Source of the DNA: Tolypeutes matacus
Lineage: Eukaryota; Chordata; Mammalia; Cingulata; Chlamyphoridae
Assembly: GCA_026826555.1 (NCBI GenBank)
Contig: JAKSZT010040643.1
Location: 266,714 to 330,713, forward strand
Length of the DNA: 64,000 nt
Reading direction: 5' to 3'
The notes beneath the pieces were generated by a model. It was not told where the DNA came from and searched no databases. It was given only the letters and a program-made list of their open reading frames with translations. Below, piece after piece: positions 37,090-50,268 of this stretch. The stretch's first letter is position 1. Each line of letters starts with the position of its first letter. A program made the position numbers and the translations under genes.

Positions 37090-38027
37090 ATGGCCCAGTC
37101 TAATGAACAAACAAACAAACAAAAAAGCAGAAGGAGATGCAGAACATGGAACAAGTAATCATGGATGTCCAAACTAATATCATGAATCAACTTAATGAAG
37201 TGAAAGAAGAAATTAATGATATTAAGAAGACACTTGGGGAAACTACAGTAGAAATCATAACACACATAAAAAGATAACAGACCTGATAGTGAGTAATGGC
37301 ACAATGCAAGGAATGAAAAATTTTGCTGGAAGTTCATAACAATAGATTTGAACAGGTAGAGAAAGAATTAGTGATGTCTAATATAGTATATCTAAAATCA
37401 CACAAATAGTAGAACATCCAGCTATAAAAGAGAGAAAAAATTCAGCAGAGACTCACAGAATTGAATGACAACATGAAATGTACAAATTATGCATTATATG
37501 CATCCCAGAGGGAAAAGAGAAAGTAAGGAGGTGAGAAGGAGTGTTGGAGGAAATAATGGCTGAAAGTTTCCCAACTCTTTTGAGTGACATGGATGTACAT
37601 GTCCAGGAAGTGCAGTGAATCCAAACAGTATAAATCCTAACACACTCTGAGACATATATTTATCAAAGTGTCAAATGCTCAAGATAAAGAGAGAATAATG
37701 AAAGCAGCATGAGAAAATAGATCCATCACGCAAAAGGGATGTTCAATAGGATTAAGCACTGATTTCTCATCTGCAGCCATGGAGATGAGAAGGCAGTGGT
37801 ATGACATAGTTAAGTTGCTAAAAGAAAAATAAATAACTGCCAGCCAAGAATTCTGCATCCGGCAAAGCTGGCATTAAAAAATCAGGGAGTGTTCAAAATA
37901 TTCATAGAAAAACAGAAATTAAGAGGGTTTGTCAATAAGGATCCTGCCCTAAAGAAATAGTAAAGGAAGTTCTGCAGGTGGTAAGGAAAAAAATAAACTG
38001 GAGAGAGAGGGTTGGAGGAGAGAATAG
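37090..38027 (+). pseudogene. L1 ORF1 pseudogene (copy C)
   Basis: The start codon at 37,090 opens MAQSNEQTNKQK and the frame breaks within the coiled coil. The RNA-recognition region (about 37,490-37,700, with 'gcatcccagagggaaaagag') and the C-terminal region are recognisable in shifting frames. The probable end is near the TAG at 38,025. There is no long open frame. Confidence 0.7.
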
Positions 38028-38109
38028 AAAGTAAAATTATTAGTAAGAATAACTAAAAAGATAAGAGAATTGAAAACAATATATGACATCTATAAATCAA
38101 AAGGCAAAA

Positions 38110-40262
38110 ATGACTAATGTAAGTACTGCCTTGACAGTAATAACATTGAATGCTTTTGAATTAAACTCCCCAATCAAAGTACATAGATTGGCAAAATGAA
38201 TAAGGAATACAACTAATCTATATGTTGCCAACAAGAAACTCACCTTAGAGTTAGAGATGCAAGGATATTGCAAGTGAATGGTTGGAAAATTATTTTACAC
38301 ATAAAAATAAACAAAAGGAGTGGGAGTAGCTACACTAATATCAGACAAAACAGACTTTAAATGCAAAACTTTTGTAAGAGACAAAGAAGTCACTATATAC
38401 TAATGAAAGGAATAATCTACCATGAATAAAGAATAATCATTAACTTTTATGCACATAAACAGGGTTCACCAAAATACATGAGCAAACATTGGAAATACAA
38501 AGTGGAGAAATTGATACCTCTATAAATATAGCGGGGGAATTCAATACACAATTATCACCTTTAGACAGAACATCTTGACAGAGGGTCAGGAAATAAACTG
38601 AGACCTTGAATAATATATTAGACAATCTAGACATAATAGATAGATAACTTTACATCAAAATACAGCAGAATATGCATTCTTCTTGAGCACTCATGGATCA
38701 TTTTCCAGGATAGACCACTTGCTAGGTCACAGAAAAAGTCTTACTGAATTTAGAAAGATTGAAATTATATAAAGTAATTTCTCTGACCACAATGGGGTGA
38801 AGCTGGAAATTAATTAGTGGCAGAGAACCAGAATAGGCAGAAAGATATAGAAGTCAACACACTCTTAGACAATCAGTGGACCATGAAGGAAATTGCAAAA
38901 GAAATAAGTAACTATCTTAAAATGAATGAAAATGAGAACACAACATATCAAAACTTATGGGATGCAGCAAAAACAGTGCTAGAAGGAAATTTATAGCCAT
39001 AAATGCTTATAATCAAAAAGAGGAAAGAGCTAAAATGAATGACTTAACTGAACACTTAAAGGAACTAGAAAATGAATATCAAACTAATCCTAGAACTAGC
39101 TGAAAGAAGGAAATAACAAAGATTTGAGCACAACTAAATGAAATTGAGAATAATAATAATAAAAAAAAACACTAGAAAATTTTAGCAAAACCAAAAGCTG
39201 TTTCTTTGAGAAGATTAATAAAATGGACAAATAATTAGCTAGATTAACAAAGAAAAAAAGAGAGAGAAGATGCAAAAGTAAAATATGTGAGGGGATATCA
39301 CTACTAATCCCACAGAAGTAAAGACTATCAGAAGAGTATTCTTTGAAAATTGTATGCCAATTAGATGGATAACAGATGAAATGGACAAATTTCTAGAACA
39401 CACAAGCAGACTACATTGATGAAAGAAAAAATATCATGAACTCAAGAGACCAGTCACAAGTAATGAGATTGAATTAGTCATCAAAAGCCTTCAAATTAAG
39501 ATAAGGTCAAGACCAGGTAATTTACAGGTGAATTCTTCCTATCAATCCAGAAAGAACTAACACTAATCCTGCGAAAATCTTCCAAGAAATAGAAGTGGAG
39601 GTAATATTACCTAACTCATTCTATGATTCCAAATTCACCCTAATACCAAAGCGATATAAAAACACCAAAAGAAAAGAGAACTACAGACCCACATCTCTAA
39701 TGGGCCCGGATGCTAAACTCCTCAACAAAATACATACTAATCATATTCAAAAACATATCAAATGATTTATACATGATGATCATGTGGGTTTCACCCGTGG
39801 TATGCAAGGATGATTCAACATAAGAAAATCAATTTATATAATACACTGTATTAACAGCTTGTAAGAAAAAAATCACATGATCATCTCTATTGATGCAGAA
39901 AAAGCATTTGACATAATACAGTATCCTTTTGTGATAAAAATATTTCAAAACTTAGAAATAGAAGGAAACTTCCTCAACAAGATAAAGGGGGGATATGAAA
40001 AATGCCCATCTAACATCATATTCAATCATGAAATGTTAAAAGTCCTTCCCTTCAAGATAAGGAACAATCAAGGATGTCCACTGCCACTACTCTTATTTAA
40101 CATTGTGTTAGAAGTTCTTGCTTGAGCACTTAATCAATAAAAATAAATAAAAGTCATCCAAATTCAAAAGGAAGAAGTAAAAACTTCACTATTTACAGAT
40201 GACATGATCCTATACCTGAAAGCCCCCAAAAATCTACAAAAAAGCTTGTAGAGCTGAAAAAC
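38110..40262 (+). pseudogene. L1 ORF2 pseudogene (copy C), endonuclease to RT
   Basis: The ATG at 38,110 begins the endonuclease ('MTNVSTALTVITLNAF'). The domain is readable through about 38,780 ('SDHNGVKLEIN'-like). The reverse-transcriptase fingers follow ('[17 protein letters not shown]' near 39,690) and the palm ('IISIDAEKAFDIIQYPFVIK', frame 39,877-40,125, with the first catalytic Asp). The second catalytic pair lies near 40,195. Multiple frameshifts and stops are present and the C-terminal half is missing. Confidence 0.75.
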
Positions 40263-41330
40263 AAGTTCTGATATATGGCAGAATATAACCATGATATATA
40301 GTTTACATTATAGTTTATACTTTGCACTGCACAATTTTATAGGTTTTGACAAATATATAATATCCTGTATCTGTCTTTGTTATGTCATGCAAGACAATTT
40401 GAATGTCCCCCAAATACCCCAGGTTAAATAAATTATTCCCTCTCCTTCCCCTCAGAAACTCTGGTGGCCACTGCCTTTATATCAATGTGACAAGTTCTTC
40501 CATTGCTAGAGTAATAACATATATACTTTACTCCATAGGTGCATTACCGTCTTATGTTTTGCTTATTCCTCAATCTTGAGGATTTTGGGATTGTGATGCT
40601 CATTCTACTTCTGACTGAGAGAGGAAGATGGATGGAATTTTCTTGCTTGCAGTTGTAGATACACTCTTTTTTGATATGGGTTTTGCCCATCATCATCTTT
40701 TTGTTAGTTGTCCTAGACATGTTCAATAAACTGGAAAATAGGTGTTGCAACTCTGCTGATATTCGGAACTCAACTGTCATATGGAAAGATTGATGATTTA
40801 AATCTCTTGGGTACATATAAAATGAGTATAGTGCTAAATATAGGTTCAAATAAATGGAGAAGAGCCAAATGTAGGGAAATTATAAATAAGCCTAACTCTT
40901 ACAGTGAGGAGCATATGTTCAGGGTACCAAATTTCTGAGATTGTCTGCCTTCCCTATAATGTCTAGATGTCTCTAGAGACCTCAGGAGCCCCCTTGCTTG
41001 AGGCATTGTTTACTGTGGCAGGCAATCCTCCTGAGACATGCATAAGCATAACCTCTGGAATGACTTCCTGACATTTTGAAATCTCTTAGCCAGGGGCTAA
41101 TCCCATACCAGGGGAAGGCAGTGAGTTCATATGCCGAGTGTGGTTTAGAGAGTGACCACATTTGAGTAACTAGGAGGCTTTCAAGAGTTAATTCTTAAGC
41201 AATACATAATACTAGGCTAAGTTTCAATTTCATAAGAACAAATTTCCTAAGTATAGTCATCAATATCAACAGCCTAGCATATTGGTCTGTCTTCTTTCGC
41301 TAAGCATTGCTCATGTACTTGGGGAATTCT
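40263..41330 (-). mobile_element. L1 3'-UTR module 2 fragment, antisense
   Basis: The complement runs from the 'atcaagaattccccaagtac' region near the module start (41,330) down to 'ataaactataatgtaaacta' near 40,300. A stretch of about 90 bases is missing around 41,094. It meets a plus-strand spacer head to head at about 41,332 and replaces the 3' half of L1 copy C on its left. Confidence 0.65.
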
Positions 41331-41334
41331 TGAT

Positions 41335-43445
41335 TCAATTTACTTTATTTTTAATTTCTGTATTTTATTTGTTATTATTTTCTTATTATTTTTATTTATT
41401 GATTTTTTTGGCTTTGTTTTGGGGAGAATATGAATTACAAAAGAGTCACAACTGTAGGGGAAGATAATTGGTTCATGTTGTCAGTGATGGGGGATGTATG
41501 AGAAGGGGTGCACCTAGGACATGCCTCTATGGCATATGAATATGCTCAAGTGGTCATGGAGTCATGTAAAGTGATATTAATTGGAAAAAATGTGAGAGGT
41601 GGAGGTGGTGAGTTATATGGGAATCATCTACATTTGCAATGTGACTTTTCTGTAACCTAAAGCTTCTTTGAAAATAAAGTGAAAAAAATAAAGACACTGG
41701 GGGACATACAAAAAAAATTGTCTCTCTAAATAAGAGATTATGGTGATGAAAAACACAATGCAATTTTTTTCTTTTGTGTTTTAATTTTGTTTGTTATTAA
41801 ATAAACATTTTATCTTTTCATTTGTTTATTTTTTTATTTGTTTTTGAGGAGGTATCGGATTGCAGAAGGGTCACAACTGTGGCATGGGAAGATCCCTTGT
41901 GTGGGATCTCAGTGTTAGGGGGAGGTGTGGAGATGGGGACATGCTTCTATGGAATATGAATGTGTTCAAGTGGTCATGGGATATTGTTATGGTGGATGGA
42001 GATCAACTTAATAAACAAAAGAATATTGAATTCCCATCCTGGGGAATTCCCTATTAAAGTGGCAAGAATTCCTTGATTACATGGGCAGTGCCTAGTTCAG
42101 GGGGGCAGAACAATGCGCTAGTCCCTTGATATTGATTCTTGTATTTATGAAACTAATACAATTTTGTGAAATTGAAATTTAGCCCAGTATTATATATTGC
42201 CTAAAAATTATCTCCTGAAAGCCTCCTTGTTGCTCAAATGTGGCCTTTCTCTAAGCCAACCTCAGTATATAAAATCACTACCTTCCCACTGGAGTGGGAC
42301 ATATTACCTTTCGATTAGTCTTCCTGGCACTGAGGGATTATTACCAAGCACCAACTAACAATGCATTTTGAAAAAGACCTGGACCAAAAGGGTAAAATAT
42401 TAAATACAAGAAAGTTTCTATGGCAAAGAGATTTCAAAGTGAGTCAAGAGGTCAATCCAGAGGTTACGTTTATGCACATCTCAGGAAGATTTCACTGATT
42501 GCCACAGTAAGCAATGCATCTAGCAGGGGGACTCCTGAGGGCACTAGAGACATCTAGACACTGTAGGCAAGACAGAAAATCCCAGTAATTCAGCACCCTG
42601 TCAGTGGACCTTACCTTGCAACATATGATAAGCTCTGCCCCCATTGTTTTGGTATTAGACTGTTATAATTTCCCTACACGTGCCTCTTAGGCCACATTCC
42701 TTTGAACCTATGTTTAGCACTATACCCATTAATTATGTGTCCCAGAGACTTAAATCTTTTGGCTTTTCATATGCCAGTTGAGCCTTTAATTTAGCAGATT
42801 TGCAGCCAACACTTACTCTACATTTCATCTGACTAACCCAGGGCATTTAATAAAAGTATGTTGCTGGATAATGCACTTCCACAAGAAACAATGTATCTAA
42901 ATCTGCAAGCAAGACATTTCTATCCATCTGCCCCATGGGATCTAAGCCTCCTCTCAATTGGTAGCAGAGTGGGCACTACAGTCTCAAAATTCTCAAGATT
43001 GAGGAATGAACAAACGTAAGAGAGGAATGGAACTATGGACTAAAGTAGACATTATTATTCTAGAACTGGAAAAATTGTAATATTGATATAAAGGCAGTAG
43101 TCACCAGATGTTTTGAGTGGAGGGAGAAGGAAGAATCAGTGTAACATGGGGCATTTTGGAACATTGAAATTGTTCTGCATGATTTTGCAATGACAGATAC
43201 AGGCCATTATACATTTTTTCAAAACCTATAAAATGGAGTGGTGCAAAGTGTAAACCACAATGTAAACTATAAACCATGATTCATATCAATGCTTCAATAT
43301 GTGTTCATCAATTGTAACAAATTTATATTAATAAAAGATGTTGTTAATTGGGAAAATTGTGCTAGAGAGTGGGGTTATACAGGAATTCTCTTTATTTTTG
43401 ATGTAACATTTATGTAATCTAAAGGTGCTTTAATAAAATATATAA
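41335..43445 (+). mobile_element. L1 3' UTR, collapsed first unit plus full module 2
   Basis: An AT-rich spacer (41,335-41,420) and the start of a module (to about 41,580) jump directly to a terminal tail (41,580-41,690). A second spacer ('aaagacactgggggacatac' onwards) and a complete module 2 (about 41,860-43,445) follow. The right end is A-rich ('ctttaataaaatatataatt'). The first unit has an internal deletion of several hundred bases. This again shows a module-spacer-module order on one strand. Confidence 0.7.
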
Positions 43446-43469
43446 TTTAATTAATTAAAATTATCAAAT

Positions 43470-45260
43470 TAAAAGAAAGGTTTCATTTGACTGAGAAACT
43501 ACTCAACTCCTCTACTCAATCCAAATGACAAAAAATATGGTGATAAGGATGAAAAAGAACATAATATTAATGAAGAAATCTTAGGGTCGAAGACTGATAC
43601 TACACAACTTCAAAACTTACAATAAAGTTTGTGATCAAAATAGGGTGCTATTGGTGAAAGAAAAGACAAATAGATCTGCCCATAAATAGACTCACTTAAG
43701 TATAGTAAATATAGATTTAACAAAGGAACATAGCAATCCAGTGGAAAAATGATAATCTTCCCAATAAATGGTGTTGGAACAACTGGACATGCACATAAAA
43801 AGTGATTAGTCTAGAAAATGACCCTACATCTTTCACAAAAATAAGTACAAAACGGATCATGGACCTAATGTAAAATACATAGCTATAAAAATTCTAGAAA
43901 ATAATGCAAGGAAAAATTATTGGTGACCTTAAGTTTGGTGATGAATTTATAGATATAACAAAGTATTATTTATTAAAAAATGATAAATTGGACTTGATTA
44001 AAATAAAATAAAAACACATGCTTTGTGAAAATCTCTGTTAATATAATGAAAAGGCCAGCCATAGACTGTGAGAAAATACTTGCAGAACACATATCTAATA
44101 AAGTTCTTATATCCTTAATATATAAGGAACACTTAAAATTCAACAATAGGAAAACAATCAACTGAATTACAACATTGACAAGTGTTCTGAACAGTTACCT
44201 CTCCGAAGAAAATACTCAGAAGAAAAATTAGCATATAGAAATATGTTCAACATCATATATCTTAAATAATTGCAAATTAATAGAAAAATGAGACACCATA
44301 CACACACCTATTAGAATGTCTAAAATCCAAAATACTGTCAACCCCAAATTCTCCTAAGGATATGGAGCAATAGTTCCACTCATTCATTCCTGTGAAACAG
44401 CCATTTTGGAGGACAGTCTGGCAGTTTCTTACAAAGCTCAACATAGGTTTACCATGCAATCCAGCAATTGTGCTACTAGATATTTATTCAAATGAGTGAG
44501 AGGATATGTCCATAAAAATATGCACATGAGTGTTGATAGCAGCTTTAATCATAATTGCCTAAGTTTTTAAGCAACCAAGATATCATATTATGTGTGAATG
44601 CATTAAAAACTGTGGTATAGCCATACAATGTCATATTATTCAGGAGTAAAAAATTTGTTTTATCAAGCTATGAAAATACATGGAGGAAACATAAATGACT
44701 ATTGCTATGTGAAAGAAGCCAATCTGAAAAAGTCACATAATTGTTTGATTCCAACTATATGACATTCTGGTATGGACAAAACTATAGAGACACTAAAAGA
44801 TCAGTGGTTGTCAAAAGTTCAGTATTACTGCATTAGGATGAATTGTTGGAAGACAGGGCATTTTAAGGGCAGTAAAATTTTCTGTATGATGAAGTAATGG
44901 TGGAAATATTACATTATGCTTTTGTCAAAACCCATATAACTATATAAACAAGAGGCAAATACTAATAGAAATTATAAAATTATTAATAATAATAGTGTAT
45001 CAATAGTGCTTCATCAATTACAACAAATACACTATACCAATGCACAAAATTAATAATAGAAAAAACTGGGTGTGGAGGGTGAGGTGATTTCTGTGAACTA
45101 TACCTTTTATGTAATTTTGCTGTAAACAACACAAGAAAAACCCTTAGAAACCTTTTATTTTCCCCTCAGTAGATAATTAAGGCCACAATAAAGTCAACAT
45201 AAAGCAAAGAAATTAATTCTGGTAAGATACAGAATCTTTAGGTAGATTACATAGAAGATG
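43470..45260 (+). mobile_element. Ancient L1MB-like copy 2 with shared flank
   Basis: ORF2 C-terminal remnants and an L1MB-type 3' UTR ('gaagtaatggtggaaatatt', 'acattatgcttttgtcaaaa', 'aattttgctgtaaacaacac') are collinear with 11,700-11,955 plus 14,185-15,640. The similarity continues past the L1 3' end: 'gataagatacaaagagtctc' and 'ggtggattacatagaa' at 15,704-15,743 correspond to 'ggtaagatacagaatcttta' and 'ggtagattacatagaa' at 45,220-45,256. No open frame survives. Confidence 0.65.
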
Positions 45261-48200
45261 TGGCAGTTTAATCTGATGGAAGTTACATTCAATACAGCTG
45301 GCTTAAATCCAGAGCGTGAGTACATGCAAGGTCAGTGGCTCAAGGACTGAAAGAAAATCCATGATCTAGATTCCAAAACCCAAGGTTATATCTCTTAGTC
45401 TCCCTTTCAATCTCAAACTGGGATTATTATGCTTAGTTTAAAGATTATGTAGATGTAGATCTAAGTTTAAAGTGTTAGATTATTTAGAAGCAAATAAATG
45501 TTTAGGGATACAACAATCACATACATGTAATTGATTTAAAATCCTTGCTGCTTCTTTGGAAAATAATGGACTGAGACACAGAATATCAAGGACATTTTTC
45601 ATCATACTCTAGAATTTAGAAACTGCACAAAAGAAACAAATACTGATATGCAGAGGATAAATGTGCTTAACCCAAATCTCATGAGATTGAATTAGGCAGG
45701 GGTTGGGGCTTGAAACAGGAATCTAGAGGCACATGGAAAATAAATGCATTGTTCTCTGGCTCTTCATAAAACTTGAAAATAAGAACTTTCTATTTTAACA
45801 AAAACTTTAAAGAGTGAGAAATCCAAATTATTTAGACATTTCATTTTTACTTCCTTTTCCCATAAAATTACTTTGAAAACTAAAAATCTTTGAAAAAGAT
45901 TTTATCAGTCTTTTACTAAAAATTCTGTTCCTTTGACAATGTTAATAATGGTGACATTCTCAGTAACTGTGAAGACTTCATGTAACGAATCTCCTTTCTC
46001 TGTATTTCTCCCTCTACCTCTTATTATCTGATATAGAAATGTTGTAAAAAATACTAAATCCTGATCCATCCAGTCTTTAAAACCCTTTCAGACTCACGTT
46101 GATTTTAGGGCAGTTGCATCATTGTAAACATTTCACAAGGTTTAGAAAGCCAATGGCTACAAGCCTTGTTTACTGTTAATTAATTTAATTATGTGGAATT
46201 TCTCTGGAAAATTGTTTCAGTCAATTAATCAATAAAAGCTTTTCTGTTACTGTTATCTGTAGAAGCAAAACATACAGAGTTTCTACTAATGCTGACACAC
46301 ACTTATTTCATATAATTTAATTGAAATAAGATTTAACCCAAATATATATATGAATATATATATATGGATATATATATTTATATATTTCTTAATATATATG
46401 AATACATTAAGTTGTATGCTTAAGAAAAATAATGGTACTGCATCATTGATTACATAATAATTAACTCTTTACCCTAGATTTCAGTTGTTAGTATATATGG
46501 AAAAATTATATTTAATGTTTTATATATCTCCTAACCTCACTAGACCCAGCTTATATTCCTGTTACTCTATTCAACTTTCTCCTTTAAAATTCACCAATGG
46601 TGTTCTAAAGCACAGAGTTAAGACTATTTTCTCAGTCACATCAGGACATTATCTGCAGACATGATGCTATTTCTTACCCCCTTTTCTTTGAAGCTGTCTT
46701 ATCTGCTTTTAATTTAAAATAAGTCTCATTCTTAAAAGAATTATTTTTTTCTATGAGACCCTCTTTTCCCTGCTATTTATTCAATTGACTACTATTAATC
46801 CAAAACTATTGCAAATAAAGTAGGAAATCAGGCTCTTAAAATATTAGGTTTTATTTTTGTGTGGTCTTGTCAGAAGGAGATCTCCTTGTCTAAATTCCAT
46901 GGCAGAGAGCCAAACTTTCACATTGCCTTTTAAATATATTAAATTATTTGATTTTTATATGCATATATTTTTCCATTAAAATAGGTAATTTATTTTCCCA
47001 TGATTACACTAATTGCTTAGGTTTGGGTGGCTTCAAGCCACTGTTTCTATACAATGAAAATAGAAACAATTTTCTCATTTTTATTTTTTTATTTTATAAA
47101 TTTAACCTACTCCAAATAGAATCACATTATTAACTCATCATAATATTAAAGATATATTAAAATTGTTTAGAATTATATTTTTCGTGAAACCAGTAGGTTT
47201 GGTTTTCATATATTAACATGAATATTGTTTTTATGGTTACATCAAGAATGTGAGGGTAAAACTACATTGGCCAGATCATATGTTTTTTTTTTGGTATCCA
47301 TTTCTTGATTTTACAGTCTAAGAGACCAATTTCATATTGATAGAACTTGTCACTAGTTGAAATACCATTACTTTGGAAGGTGCAGAAACTTTAGAAAGGA
47401 TCTACAGATAGACTACATCTATAGTTCCAGATGGGCAGGGGAGTGTCAATGTAGGCACAAAAGTAGAGCAAAATCTAACTCTCCTTTAAATGGAAAATGA
47501 AGAATTACTGCTCTTGTTTCAGTTGTAGAAACACTTTTGATAAGCCTTAGGGTAGTAAATTAAGTGACAAATTAAAATTAATGAAAAAATTCCCATAGAT
47601 AGAAGAGTGTAACTAAGAGATGTTTATAAATTACTACTCCATTTAGTGTTCAAAAGAAATTATGGCATAATGGTTTGGAGTATAAACACAAGTGATGGAG
47701 AGAAGGGAAATAACACAGCGGTGATAAGCTCATGGACAAGGATTTCTCAGAAGTTGCATAATTTGTTGGTTCTTGCTGTCAATTAAATCCTTTCAAGAAC
47801 ATTATCTTCAATATCTGGCTTATAGTGTCAGGTATTGCTCTTTTCAGGAAAAATGGGGCAATGTAATCCAGAAACCAATTTATCAAAATAACTAGAATTT
47901 TTTGAAATTTTCATCAAATAAGTGAAATTTTCATGAAAAAGGGAAACAATTTGAATGCCACACAAAAGAAAAGTGAATAATAAATTAGAGTAAACATAAT
48001 AATTAGATTGTATCATGCTGCAAGCAGAAAATTAATCCATTACTTCTAATCCACAACAAAACTTGCATTAACTAAGATAATATTTATGAATAAAAGGTAC
48101 ACTCTGTTACAATTATAATTTCATAGTCAGCATTGCAAATTCCAATGGGAATAAATGACATAGAAGTTATTTGTAGTAATTAGGAAGAGAAGTGGTTATT

Positions 48201-48419
48201 TTCTTCTTTCACAATACAATTAGGCTCAGAACTAGTAGACTTTTATGCCCATAATAAATATTTTACACTTGAGGAGGCTGAAAATATGCATATATTGTTT
48301 TCTAAAATGTTTTCTCTAAACCATGATGCTTCAAAATAAACATGCTTCAAAAAACAAAGAAGCAAACATACATTAATATAATCTTATTTCCTTTACTCTT
48401 TATGACATTACTTAAAAGC
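45261..48419. other. Intergenic sequence upstream of the OR pseudogene
   Basis: About 3.2 kb of AT-rich sequence with almost no recent repeats. A TA-rich patch lies at about 46,340-46,400 (atatatat with interruptions). Short frames (46,948-47,133 and 47,828-48,016) have no features of genes. Confidence 0.5.
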
Positions 48420-49344
48420 ATGACAAATCACACAATAATGGCAGAATTATTACTGACAAGATTTATTGAGAGTTGGAAGCTTTTGAGGCTACTAGCCGCA
48501 TCGTTCTTACTGATCTATATAGTGGTAATGCTGGAGAATTTTTTTATCTTCCTCACAATTCTTGACCAGCACCTCCACACACCAATGAACTTTCTCCTCA
48601 GGCACTTGTCATTCTTAGATCTGTGTCTCATTTCTGCCATAGCCCTCAAATCCATCTTCAACTCCATCTCTTTCCTGGGTCATGTGTTGCAGCACTTCTT
48701 GGTGGTACTCTCGGCAGTGTCGGAGGCTGACATCCTCATTGTGATGTCCTATGACTGCTATGTTGCTATCTACCGCCCTCTGCACTATAGGGTTGTCATG
48801 ACCAAAGGGGTCTATGTCCAGATGATGGCTTTGTCTTGGCTCAATGGAGGGGTTTGGGGAATCTTGTACTCAGATGGGAGATTCTCTCTGAATTTCTCTA
48901 GCTCTAATAAGATACCTCAGTTCATCTGTGATGTTCCCACCCCACTAAAGCTCACTTGTTCTGATGAACATGCCACCATTAACATCAGTTTGGCCATTGA
49001 TTTCTGTCATGTGTTTTCATGAGTGGCTTCCATTACAGTTTCCTATGTGTACATTTTCTCCACTGTGTTAAAGATTCTATCCAGACAGAGCCAATCAAAG
49101 CCTTTTCCATCTGTCTGCCTCAACTCATTGTTGTGAGTGCATTCCTTGTAAACGGGTGCTGTTGCTTATTTAAATCCAGACTCCAATGTGCCTTCTTCTC
49201 TAAGACTTGTTGGTGTCTGTGTTCTACTCTTTGGCATGCCCAACCTTAAACCCTGTTATCTACTGTCTCAGGAACAAGGACATTAAGATAACTCTAGGTA
49301 AAGTCCTATGGAATTTTAGAAGTAGTGTACTAATGGAAAGATGA
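48420..49344 (+). pseudogene. Olfactory receptor pseudogene, family 14-like
   Basis: The ATG at 48,420 opens MTNHTIMAELLL and about 200 codons stay open, including HLHTPMNFLLRHLSFLDLC and SQL-type TM regions. The DRY motif reads MSYDCYVAIY (Arg lost, and the usual Cys after Ala-Ile lost), and the TM1 Gly-Asn is Glu-Asn. The frame ends at a TGA at 49,020. The rest of the receptor is present but spread over several frames: the KAFSIC block near 49,105 needs two frame changes, the 'AYLNPDS' block near 49,165 a third and the '[11 protein letters not shown]' block near 49,250 a fourth. The last frame stops at 49,342-49,344. It is clearly non-functional. The block 'PLHYRVVMTKGVYVQM' and the MTN start relate it to the intact gene at 16,643. 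Confidence 0.9.
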
Positions 49345-50119
49345 TTAAAGATGATCTAAGAATTCATTTATTTTTTCTTCTACTAACTCTCTGAAATTAT
49401 TTCAATTTAGAGATCAATATATCATGATCCTTGTTAAGTCCTCTTCTACATTCTTTTACTTTGTTTTTTCATTTTTATAGAAATTATGAAGATTTTCCTA
49501 TTATATCTTTGTAGAATTTGTTCTTGTTCTGAAGCTCCATATTTGTGAGATTTTATGAGGTTCTCATTCCTCTAAATTTTAAATCCTCCTTAGTATTCAC
49601 TTAATTTAGCAAAAGCTTTAATAGTTTAGATTATTTTTATTTTATAAGCTATATTGATTCAACTTTCTTCATAGCTTCTAATATTAACTATCTGGTAAGT
49701 ATGATATTAATTTTGCATTAAAAAAAGTGTACTCAATTTTATCATAAGCTTCACTTTTTTGACTAATATGAGCTTGAGGATCGATTTGATATAATTATTC
49801 ACAATCACTTGGGATTTCATAAGATAGTTCGCTTTCATCTTTGTGTTCTTTTATGTAAATCACATTTTAGGGACTCAGATTCTTCTCACATTATTAAAAC
49901 TTCCTTTTGTTTAATGTCTTGACTTCTGACATTGTGTTCATAGTTTTTAAAATGGCACTCCTTCTTACATTGTGACCTATCTGACATTATACTTTTACTA
50001 GCCTTAAAAGATAATATTTAATTAATATGACTATTAATACCCTAAGAATGTAAAATTATTTCCCACTTCTTGCTACAGGATACAATTCATTCACCTTGAT
50101 TCCTCTGCTCACTGCATTC
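49345..50119. other. Intergenic AT-rich sequence
   Basis: No gene or clear repeat was recognised. Confidence 0.5.
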
Positions 50120-50268
50120 TCCACATACACTTAAAATTTTTAAATTTTTTAAAAGATACTTAGATTACATAAATGTTACACAAAAAATATAGGGATTCTC
50201 ATATGCCCCATCTCCCACACCTCCCACAACCTCCCACATAAACATCCTTATTTAGTCCACATACACTT
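50120..50268 (-). mobile_element. Minimal L1 3' tail insertion (123 bp) with 13-bp TSD
   Basis: The target-site duplication tccacatacactt at 50,120-50,132 and 50,256-50,268 flanks 123 bases. These are the last part of module 2 in antisense (tail, 'gagaatccctata', G-rich box, 'tgtgggaggttgtgggaggt'). It is one of the shortest insertions in the window and shows exactly where this L1 family's 3' end lies. Confidence 0.85.

Larger units (their letters stand above)
36891..40262 (+). mobile_element. L1 copy C (ORF1 to reverse transcriptase), 5'- and 3'-truncated
   Basis: It begins just upstream of ORF1 ('ggaatataaaataagtagaa') and runs through ORF1 and ORF2. It stops in the reverse-transcriptase region at about 40,262, shortly after the catalytic-loop sequence 'ttacagatgacatgatccta'. 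The following minus-strand 3'-UTR module replaces its 3' half. Many small indels and stops are present. The absence of the 3' end means the right boundary is a deletion or rearrangement and not an insertion end. Confidence 0.8.

Noticed and set aside
40263..41330. Twin-priming 5' inversion as an explanation for the inverted modules
   Set aside because: The inverted part is module 2 sequence, whereas twin priming would require sequence located upstream of the plus-strand part (module 1 or ORF2).
48342..49022. 226-codon OR frame as a functional truncated receptor
   Set aside because: It lacks TM6 and TM7, and the DRY arginine is lost. The remaining domains follow in other frames, so it is a pseudogene.
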